Positions 24,508-34,660 of a stretch of 64,000 bases of DNA are shown here, piece by piece. The first letter of the stretch is position 1. Each line of letters starts with the position of its first letter. The notes beneath the pieces were generated by a model. It made no database searches, was not told where the DNA came from, and saw only the letters and a list, made by a program, of their open reading frames with translations. Position numbers and translations under genes: made by a program. Source of the DNA: Chenopodium formosanum (taxonomy: Eukaryota > Streptophyta > Magnoliopsida > Caryophyllales > Amaranthaceae). The stretch is from contig CM044859.1 of NCBI GenBank assembly GCA_024500155.1, forward strand, positions 46,050,003 through 46,114,002. The letters run 5' to 3'.

Positions 24508-24834
24508 ATCAATAGTGCTTTGCTTTTTATGATTTATAATTTTTATTTAAAATAAGGCATATGATGCAAATATTTGTAGTCGTATTTATTTTAATAATAA
24601 TAGCACATTTATTTCAGCCTTAAAAGAAATAAAAATTACAATGACTTTTATTTATTATTTATTTATCCGAGTCAAGGAGTCGGACGCAATGGAAGAACGA
24701 AAATAAAAAAAAAACTCGTACAAACAATGAATTCGCAACGAACGCGTCACAAAAAAAAACGGAAAATCTGAAATTCCACCGTGTCACGGTGAAAAATCCC
24801 GTGACACGGTACAAATTCCTGCGCCCCGGCAATT

Positions 24835-24865
<31 letters not shown>

Positions 24866-25062
24866 GCGGCAATTTCCCCTTTTCTTTCTTTTACTTTTTT
24901 TTTTTTTTTTTTTTTGACGCAATGCTGAACTGACGCGCATATTTGGTCAAAGAGGGAGGATATTTATTTTTTAAAGTGGCTAGGCCCCCTTGAGGGGTTG
25001 CCTACGTATCCTAAAAAGGAATCAGGCCAAACGTAGCTCTATTGGGTCATGAACCCATGCGA
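24508..25062. other. Convergent spacer with expanded poly-T, copy B
   Basis: Equivalent to 7919-8402, with two exact CCGT-N3-ACGG palindromes at about 24,779 and 24,799. Two long T runs (24,838-24,865 and 24,896-24,915) with intervening sequence are absent from copy A, an insertion or slippage product of about 70 bp. Confidence 0.6.
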
Positions 25063-26939
25063 CTAGGCATAGAATCTCTTGAGTTGATCCAAGTTGGTTA
25101 AATTATGGAAGCCGTTACCGTCTATGTCTACCAATTGTGCCGCTCCGCTAGACAGGATGGCTTTAACAATGTACGGGCCTGACCAGTTCGGTCTGAATTT
25201 TCCTCTTAAATCTAACACATTTTTACGAAGTGCCTTAAGCACTAAGTCACCCTCTTTGATATTCCTGGTCTTGACTTTTTTATTAAAATGTCGCGCCATA
25301 CCTGTTGGTAGGTTTGGACATGATGCAAAGCTGCCAAGCGTTTTTCATCAAGTAAGACCAGGTCATCGTATCTTGCTCTAATCCAGTCGACTTCATCTAG
25401 TTGGCTTTCCAATGCAATTCAAAGAGAAGGGACTTCAAGCCCGATTGGTTGTACAGCTTCAACTCCATAGACCAAAGAGAAAAGGGTAGCCCCCGTTGAT
25501 GTACGAACAGAGGTTCGATAACCCCAAAGGGCGAAATGTAGCTTATTTGGCCAACCCTTGTAATTTTCTGTCATCTTTTCGATGATAGTTTTCACATTTT
25601 TGTTGGCCGATTCGACTGCACTATTTGTTTGTGGTCTGTAAGGTGATGATCGGTGATGCTTGATATGATATTTCTGTAATAATTCCGCGCATTCGGCTTG
25701 GAAATGTGTTCAATTGTCACTGATCATCTCATGTGGTACCCCATAGCGGCATATGATATTTCTCTCAATGAATTGAGCCACATGTTTCGCTGTCAGCTTA
25801 GGATATGAGGCTTCTTTGACCCATTTGGTGAAATAGTCGATTGCTACTAGAATGAATTCATGCCCCCCTTGTCCTGGTGGTGTTATTTTTCCAATGATGT
25901 CAATGCCCCAAGTGGAGAAAGGCCATGGAGAAGTATACGTGTAGAGAAGCGAAGGTGGAACATGCTGTAAGTTTGCGTAGACTTGACACTTCATACATTA
26001 TTTCTTGACATATTCGTGACAATCTCTCTCCATAGTAGTCCAATAGTAACCTTGTCGTTGAATCTTTTGGACTAACATCTTTGCATTCATGTGCGTTCCA
26101 CATATACCGGCATGAAGGTTTTCCATGGTTTTATGTGCTTCTTTCTTGGCTATGCATAAGAGTTTTCTTCCCATTACAGTTCTCTTGTGGAGTTCTCCCC
26201 TGATGAGCACATACTGTGAGGCCAGGAGCCTCAAAGCACGGCGTGCCCTTTTATCAGTATTAGGAGGGTATTCTCCTCTTGTCCCATAATTAAGGATGTC
26301 TGTATACCATGGCTCTTCATCTTCTTCATGTGGTTCTTGTTCATCTTCAAGTGCATGAACATAAGCCGGCTCATATCTTCTTTCTATGGTCAGTGGCATT
26401 CTGATTGTATCAGTTGGAATTTGCACCATTGATGCTAATTTAGCTAGTGCGTCGGCGAATTGGTTTTCTTCACTTGGCAAATACGTATACTCCACTTCAT
26501 CTAGTTGCTCCGTGGGAGTTTCTAAATGAGCTTGACACGTAGTGAGACTTTCACTTCTCACTTTCCATCTCTTAGAGATTTGATTAATGATTAGTGAAGA
26601 ATCATAATAGATTATGAGTTTCTTAATTCCCAAGGCGACAGCTGTTTCTAACCCCAAAATGCATGCTTCATATTCTGCGGCATTGTTGGTGACATCAAAG
26701 TCGAGCTCCATGGAAATTAGGATGTGCTCTTCATTAGGTGATACGAGCAAGACTCCTACACCACATCCCTTTTGGTTTGAAGCTCCATCGAAATAGAGCG
26801 TCCAGCTATCATCTTCGGTCATGAGTAAATCTTCGTAAGGGAAATCGTACTCATCTTCTTCTTTTTCAGCTTCTTCTAGCGGAAAGTCTGCTAAGAAGTC
26901 AGAAACCGCAGAACCTTTGATGGCTTTTTATGGCACAAA
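25063..26939 (-). pseudogene. Second RNase H and integrase, copy B
   Basis: An uninterrupted 274-codon stretch (25,998-26,822) contains the second RNase H with all four expected acidic positions (FDGAS, NNAAEYEA, YYDSS, FADALAKLAS) and the HHCC integrase zinc domain. The catalytic core follows (GIDIIG, then ISDN), but a stop replaces the Gly after ISDN near 25,709. Further breaks precede the C-terminal part that ends at 25,063. The RNase H is better preserved than in copy A. Confidence 0.87.
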
Positions 26940-28229
26940 TCTCAAGTCAAACTGAGCAAGATTGACTATCCACCTTGATAATCTGCCATTGAGTGTTGCT
27001 TTTTCAAACAAGTATTTGAGAGGATCCATCTTGGACACGACATGCACTGTGTGTGAGTGACCATGTAATGTCTCAGTTTCTGTGCGGCCCATACAAGTGC
27101 GAGACACAACTTCTCAAGTGGTGTGTATCGCATCTCATATCCTTGAAGTTTCTTGCTCAAGTAATAGATTGCATTCTCCTTGCTTTCGATCTCTTGTGCT
27201 AGCATTGCCCCCATCGTTTCTCTTGTGACCGTAAGGTAGAGTCGAAGAGGAAAGTCAGGTATTGCTGGCGCTAGCACGGGTGGATTTGCCAAATACTCTT
27301 TGATTTTGTCGAAAGCCTTTTGGCAATCGTCATCCCATGTGACTGGGACATTTTTCTTGAGCTTCTTGAATATAGGTTCACATATCGCTGTGAGCTTTGA
27401 TATGAACCTACTTATATACTGTAACCTTCCAATGAAACCTTGAATTTCCTTCTCATTTTTGGGTGGTGGCATGGCCATGATCGCCTTTACTGTTGTAGGA
27501 TCTATTTCAATCCCTCGAGAACTGATCACGTATCCAAGTAATTTGCCTAACGTAACTCCGAATGCGCATTTTGCTGGATTTAATCTTATGTTGTACTTAC
27601 GGAGTCTTTCAAAGAACTTGCGAAGTGCAATAATATGGCCTGGGCGATCTTTAGACTTAACGATCATATCATCGACATAGACCTCCACCTCTTTGTGCAT
27701 CATGTCGTGTAACAATGCCGTAGTTGTTCTTTGGTAGGTGGCACCCACGATTTTCAACCCGAATGGCATTACCGCATAGCAATATGTACCCCATTGCGTG
27801 ATGAATGTGGTTTTCTCCATGTCTTCTTCGGCCATCAATACCTGATTATATCCGGCGTAACCATCCATGAATGACAGGAGTGCATGATTTGCTGTATTAT
27901 CCACCAGAATGTCAATGTGAGGTAGAGGGAACCCATCTTTTGGGCTTGCTTTATTGAGATCCCAGTAATAATCAACACACATTCTGACCCTTCCATCCAT
28001 CTTTGGAACTGGAACCACATTTGCTATCCATTCCGGATATTTGGATACTCTGATGAAACCTGTGGCAAACTGCTTCCTGATTTCTTCCTTGATTTTGAGA
28101 GCCACATCCGGTTTCATACGGCGCAGCTTTTGTTTGACAGGCTTCATACCTGGAATGAGTAGTATCGTATGCTGAGCTATGTCCTTGTCAATTCCTGGCA
28201 TATCTTGGTATGACCAAGCAAATACATCA
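26940..28229 (-). pseudogene. Reverse transcriptase and first RNase H, copy B
   Basis: Part of a 586-codon open stretch (26,966-28,726). The reverse transcriptase has the YVDD catalytic box, an MPFGLK motif, and a codon insertion in the VDY-DLNKASP segment. The connection and first RNase H follow, again without the first catalytic Asp. A two-base insertion near 27,050 shifts the frame just after LRHYM, and a TAA near 26,930 separates this from the second RNase H. Confidence 0.9.
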
Positions 28230-30396
28230 ACAAATTCACTAAGCAAGTTAATTAGCTCTTTGCGTTCATCTTGACTTAGTGTTAATCGAATTTTTACTTC
28301 TTTAACAGTCGTATTATTGGAAATGTTAACTGTTTCTGTATCTTCGATGACTGCTGTTTTATTTTCGTGTTCTTCCATTGCTTTTATTATTTCTTTGTCA
28401 TTTTTATCATTAACAAAGCAAAATTGATCAGGGCTAGGGGAATGACACGCATCGTAAGCAAAGGTACTCATTTTATTGAATTCATTGGCTAATACATCGA
28501 GAGAGGTAAGGTCGGCTGCGACCTCACCAGAATTATTAGGACTAGAAAGAGAGGACTCAACAAGAGACTCAGGGTTGAATTCTATAGCAGAAAGAGGGTC
28601 GGCCTCAGACTTTAAGGACTCGTCTACAGACTTAGACTCGGACCCAGACGACTCAAACTCATTAAACATAGGACCCTCGCCAGCGGTTATTTCTAACCTT
28701 TCTCCACTCGGTGTAGTAATCCTCAATGTCTTGCGCCATCCCCTTTAAATGTTGTCAGCTTGGACGATTAACTCGGAGGGATCAAAATCCTTGTTCGCTA
28801 TGACAGCTTGAACGAGCTCGGAGTTATCATTGGGACCATCTTGGACTCATTTTTCTCCATTCCAAAAAGAAGGTTGATTCCTAGATCATCAGAATTCAGG
28901 CTAGCTGGCTTCTCGGTTGTGAAGAGCTCTTCGTCTTCATCAACGAAGTCACAATTGAGGAACACCTCGAATCCTGGTTCACGGATCCCATCATGGACGA
29001 ATGGCTCAGGGAATTCATAGCATGGGAAGTCTTCCCCTTCTTTGATGTATTGGCCATTGAGGGTGAACGGATATGGATCCATGGCCATTTCCGTCTTCGT
29101 GATTCGAGCATTATTGCGAGCCTTCATCTTTAATAAAGATTGTTTCAGATCTTCTTTTGTTGGCTTGAATCCCAAGCCAAAAGTATCCTGCTTGAGTGCA
29201 CCAGGATGGCCTCAAGATTGAGCCATTTTCTTCTTGAGTCCAAGGGTCATTCCAGGGAAATGACCTTGCTTCTTCAGAATGGCATAGATACTGGTGTTTG
29301 AATAGGGATCGAAGTCGAGATGACACTTTTCCTCCTCTTCAATCACGAGAACATCATCTAGTGAAAACCCCCAAAGATCTTCATCTTCTTTGTCATGTTC
29401 AACATGGACGATAGGAGTATCAATAACTTGAATGCGCATAGGAGAAGAATCGATAGTAATTGGAACCCCTCCAACTATGGCTTTCACTTTCTGGTAAAGC
29501 GATGATGGAATCGCCTTTAGCTTATGAAGCCAAGGGCGTCCTAACAACAGATTGAAAGAGGCCTTAATGTCGACCACCTGAAATTTGGTGCGACGTTCAA
29601 TGGCCCCAGTAGTTATATTCAGTATGATAGTACCCACGGCTTGACGGCGAGTATTATCATAAGCGCGAAACCCTTGAGTGGAGGGAGTCAATTCTTCATT
29701 CATTATGCCCAACTTCTTTGTAGTACGGAGTGGGCACACATTCATTGCAGAGCCATTATCAACCAGGCTCATAGGAACATTCATCTGCCTACACACCAGA
29801 GTGAGGAGTAAGGCCTTATTATGTTGATCCCCTTCCGGGGGCAGATCCTTATCAGAAAACGAAATCAGATTGCTAGTACTTGACAACTCAGTAGTGAGAA
29901 AGTTGACCAGTCCTTGAGGAGTCATGTCCTCATCAACTCTTATCTTCACCAGAGCATTCATCACAGCCTTTCGATGCTCGTGGGAAGTGGCCAAAAGCTT
30001 CCATACATTCATCTCCACCTTGGTCTTTTGCAGTTGTTTGACCACATCGATGTTCATAGGATCGATGGGATCAACTATCGGATGTGATTGTGGTGGAGGT
30101 GGAGGTGGATTAGGTTGTTGCAACCGTCCACTTTTGGTGAGAACCTTGACCTCAAAGTCCCCCCAAACGTCTTCACTGGTTCCAAGAGATGAACAGGCTA
30201 TATCTTTAAGATAGACGTCTTCATCATCACTATCACAAATTCCATTCACTTCTTCAGTACTTGAGATAAATATAACTTCCGGCAGAGGTTCATTCACAGG
30301 TTGAATGAGTATCGACGGATCAAAGGAGACTTCATCCCCCATGATAGCAAAAGCATCAGAAAGAGGACCTGTTTGAATGTTAGGCTTCTTGCCCCC
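28230..30396 (-). pseudogene. Aspartic protease and acidic linker, copy B
   Basis: The protease keeps DNGS as active-site loop and a full LLLGRPW-LH end followed by the segment missing from copy A. The domain lies in an open stretch of 574 codons (29,212-30,936) that also contains the end of gag. A stop near 29,217 and a frame change near 28,800 interrupt the linker, which is rich in Asp, Glu and Ser and ends at the reverse transcriptase. Confidence 0.82.
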
Positions 30397-31503
30397 TAGA
30401 GGGACAGGAAGTTGATTAGCATCGATCAGATCTTGGATTGCATCCTTCAGCCTCCAACACTTCTCTGTATTATGACCCTTGCCTTGATGAAACTTGCAAT
30501 AAGAATTAGGGTCATAGCTAGCGGTCCTATTCTCTGGCCGAGGTTCTGGAAATGGTCCGATTGGCATAATCAGTCGTTGACCATGCAAACGGTCATAAGC
30601 AGCATCATAAGTCATTCCCAAAGGCGTGTAAACCCTCCTTTGCCTTTGGAATCTTTGAGGAGGAGCATTAAGGGCTAGCACATCATTGATATTGATATTA
30701 TTCGTAGCATTATTGGGCTTAGAAGACGAAGAAGGAGTGTCGTTCTTCTTGTTTTTCCAAGTGTTGTTGTTATTGTTGCTACCAACATACTTCATCAGTT
30801 CATCTTCGATATTGATTCCAATATCGTATACAGCGTCAAAGGTACTCAGAGGCAGAAACTTCAAGTGTTGCTTGTACTTATGAGTCAGATTAGCAATGAA
30901 CAAGCGAACCATTTCTTTCTCCTTGGGGGGATCCACCAGGAGCGCAGCTGTTTCCCTCCACCTGCTTAAGTAAGTGGTGAAGCCTTCATTCTCTCTCTAT
31001 TTGAGAATGGAGAGTTCACGTTCAGAAGTCTTGGCCTGGATGTTACACTTGTAACGATTCATAAAGCTTTCAGCAACATCCTCCTAGGTCGCAACATGTT
31101 TGGATTCCAATGAATAGAACCACTGTTGACAGGCATGCTCTAAGGAAAGAGGGAACACCGTAGGGAAGAGTGTCACATCTACTCCCTTAAGAGCCATAGT
31201 TGTAGAAAAAGCCTTCAAATGGAAAAGCGGATTATCAGTAGGCTTAAATTTGGGAATGTCAGCAGTGGAAAACTTCTCAGGAAGCTTCTCTCTTATGGAC
31301 GAAGAGGGGACAGGCTGTTCCACATAAGTGAACTCTTCAGAAATCTTGCTCATTTGTTCCTTAATCTTGTCCATTGCAGCAGTAGTGACATTGTTTTGAT
31401 TGTCTTGTTCAACATTGCTGACTCTAGTGGTGAGTGTCTGCATCATGTCAGACAATCTTTCAATTGTCCTGTTGAGGTTCTTAATGTCTTCCTTAGTGGC
31501 CAT
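30397..31503 (-). pseudogene. Gag, copy B
   Basis: Starts at the ATG at 31,503 (MATKED), with an in-frame extension upstream to 31,659 that may be coding. TAG at 31,083-31,085 replaces the Trp of ATWEDV, and a second TAG near 30,995 replaces Gln. The gag domain and the zinc-knuckle-like YCKFHQGKGHNTEKC are otherwise complete and run in frame into the protease. Confidence 0.85.
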
Positions 31504-32916
31504 TGGTTGAAAGTAGACTGGAGATGAATCTTGTGGAGATGATTGAGGTGGTTTCCTTGTACGCCTCTTTGGTATAAGAGGTTGTTGAGGTATGGACTCG
31601 AACCTAAACAATCTACCCCTGCTTCTTGACCAAGTGTTGTGACACTGAAACAAACACACCTTTAATGACCAAACTTAACCTTGACCCATCCGGATTAAAA
31701 AAAAAACAAATTTTTTTTTTATTAAAAATCTATAATTTTGAAATTCTACTTAATTAATTTTTTTTTATTTTTTTTAAAAAATATGGGTGGATACCATCCG
31801 ACTTACTCCGAAAAAAAAATGACACAAAAAAACAAGTCTTCCCTAAAATACAGTCAAAAGGTGGTGCACGACTTAAAAAAAGTGTGTGAACATAATGTGT
31901 GAGTGATTAAGTGAGGTTATAGACGGGTGTTTTGACCGTATAGCTAGACACGACACAAAACTAGACATAGCATTCGCACAAAAATCGAAAAATGGACTGA
32001 CAGGACACTTTCCTAGGCACCGTGTCACGGTGCAGTCTACCGTCATACGGCAGACAGCCCCGTGTCACGGCACTGTTTTCTGCCGTGCCACGGTGCGCAG
32101 TTCTAGGTCAGTTTTGTGATTTTTCCAGATTTTAACCGATTTTAGGTCCGTACTAATTACTATGTGAGAATAAAAACCCTCGGTCATGGGTTAAACAAAA
32201 GAGCAAACACATAAAGGTTAGCACCAAACAATCACATAGCATTTAGGCACGATGATAAAAAAAAAATTCGCAACCTAGAGTCAAGATCTATGTTCAACTA
32301 TTGGTCAAGCTTTGGGTGTCAAAAGGGTACCATGGTTTAGAGTTTGGACGCGTTAGCAAGGCAGCCTCCCTTGAGAGTGTATGCCAACGGGCGGCTCCGC
32401 GAGTTCGTGACGAAATCGAACTCTACTCCATGGTTTGGGTGGAATTAATAACTCGGATGAACCCTTATTGCCATGAGCGTTTTTGGGTTGATAGAGCTTA
32501 AATCCCCCGGGGCTAAGACGCATGTATAACACATACGTTTTTTCAGAAAAATCGAAGGAAGTCGATTGTAAGGAAAGAAAATAAGCCACCGAACTGATTT
32601 TAGGACTGCCGTGACACGGCGAAAATTCCCGTGTCATGGTACTGTGCACCGTCAGACGGTGCACTGTACCGTGACACGGAAGATTTCGTCGTGGCACGGC
32701 AGTCAGAAAATCTGACTGATGCCCTGTTTTCCTTCGCGCGCAACCAAGTTATCCAATTTTTCCTACGGGACAGACCTGAAAGCGACGTTAAAACGTCTAT
32801 GCAGATGCAAAAATGCCAAATTAATCACGGGAATATTTTTTCAAGAATCTTTCAAGTCACATCCACTCATCTTAATTAAATACCGATCACTCAAATCGAT
32901 AAATAATTAAGAATCC
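31504..32916 (-). other. 5' leader of copy B
   Basis: Homologous to 14,665-16,122. It includes palindromes at about 32,020 (GTC), 32,040 (CAT), 32,059 (GTC), 32,091 (GCC), 32,609 (GAC), 32,650 (CAG) and 32,670 (GAC), showing most of the different centre triplets within 650 bp. Confidence 0.7.
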
Positions 32917-32934
32917 TCCCTAGTGGAGTCGCCA
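32917..32934 (-). promoter_or_regulatory. Primer-binding site of copy B
   Basis: Same site as at 16,123-16,140, three bases from LTR C. Confidence 0.75.
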
Positions 32935-32937
32935 AAT

Positions 32938-34642
32938 TGTAGGCGTCGCTCGAAGTGCGCCTACGTTAAAAGTATGTGGTGAATATGCTTGGCACTCATA
33001 GGAAGTGGGAATTGACATATACGATTAGGGACAAGGAAAGTAGGGAGCCGCCAACAAGTTTTTAAGGAACTTGTAAACCGTTCACGGATCATTTAAGGCA
33101 ACCACGATAAAGGGACAACGATAGGCAACAACGATTGACCCGTGAAGGTTACACCCCATTCATAATCCATGAAATTACTAACTCCATATGGTTCGAAACC
33201 ACGAAAGGAGGATCGGGGATGATGGTACGAAGTGAGTCATGGAGTCACATTCGCCCATATTGGCCTCTACTTGATTCTTATATTGAAAAGCATTCCTGTG
33301 ATCTCAAAGGCATACAAACAATAATTCAATTCGCTCCAAACTATTATTTAAATAAATTGGTTGAATATTAATGCACACATAATTCTAAAATATTGGTGAT
33401 CACTTCAATTAATAATAAGATTAAAAGGGATCCTAAACCGGTTGTCCAAATTATCTTATTAGGCGTGATTTTCAATTACATATTCCCTTTAAACATTCAA
33501 TATGGCGATAAAAAATAATAAAATAACATTAATATTAAAACCAATTTAATCACAATTCCAACAATATAAAATCGTTAGAAGAATAATAAAAATAAAAGGA
33601 GCATGACTCTTACTTTGATTTTGTTTGTTTGCAACTACAAAATAATAAACAAGTTAGTAACTTCAAGGAAATAAATAAACAATAATTAAATTAAATTAAA
33701 TAAAGTGTAGTTGATTTTGGGGCCAAACCCTCAAACAATTCTACCTTTCACGCCTTGGCTTAAGGACAGAACCACGAGTGAAGTATGGACTTCTTTGAGT
33801 ACTTGAAGAAGGAATTTTGAAGTGAAAAAGGGTAGGCTAGTGTTTAGGCTAAAGCATAGAAGAGAGAAAATAAAATAAGAGAACTACTCGGTGCCCTGTA
33901 CATCAGAAATGAGGGGGTATTTATAGGGAAAATGTGCTGAGGGAGCACATGGAACCCTAAAATGATAAAAACCCTAAAAAAGTATCCCGTGACATGGTCA
34001 AACTGTACCGTGACACGGGAAGCCCCACCGTCAGACAGTACACTTTCCCGTGACACAGTACACTTTTGGCGTGACGCGGGAAATTTTCAGAAAACGGGAT
34101 AGAAAACGCGTCAAGGGTTTACGGGGAAAAGACACGGAATGTCCCGTGTCACGGCAGACTTCCCGTGTCACGGGAAATTCCACCGTCAGACGGGAAGGAT
34201 TCCCGTGACACGGTAGGTACCTGCCGTGGCGCGGGAAATTTCAGCCCGTTTTTTTCGTCTAAATACATTTTTAACCCTAATTTCCTTCGGCATTTTAAGT
34301 GCCGATTGATAATTTCGGGCCTTTTCTGACTTTTTATTATTCGGGCTAAAATAAGAAAATAATTATATAAAAAAAAATAAATGGTTTGGGCCAAAAACAA
34401 ATAATAAAACAATAAAATAAAATAGCTTTGGGCTAGAATTAATTAATAAGTATGGGCTGAAATTAAAACTATGCTTTTACCAAACATCAAGACTAATCCA
34501 TGGACTGTTCAAAAATATGAATTTAATAAAATACAATTTTTTAAGCACTCTCGGGATTAAATACTAAACCCGACCAATAGTGGCGGTGAAAGGTTGTTCA
34601 TCATCGGGTTTGGTTTTGGGGAGACATTTTGAGGTGTCTACA
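32938..34642 (-). repeat. Long terminal repeat C, outer 5' LTR of the array
   Basis: The 1,705-bp LTR is colinear with LTR A, with TATA at 33918-33925 and palindromes at 33,985-34,235. Similarity to the other LTRs stops exactly at the terminal CTACA at 34,642, and unrelated sequence (ACAGG, a candidate 5-bp target duplication) follows. This marks the outer right end of the array. The matching left end lies outside the window. Confidence 0.9.
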
Positions 34643-34660
34643 ACAGGTAAAGCTTAAAGA

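Larger units (their letters stand above)
16144..34642 (-). mobile_element. Tat/Ogre-type Ty3/gypsy element, copy B
   Basis: LTR-to-LTR unit of 18.5 kb sharing LTR B with copy A. In a 145-bp gag piece compared by hand, copies A and B differ at about five positions. They are therefore diverged copies, not an exact assembly duplication. Confidence 0.9.

Noticed and set aside
1..34642. Assembly duplication as explanation for copies A and B
   Set aside because: The copies differ by scattered substitutions and by large indels at different places, which an assembly artefact would not produce.
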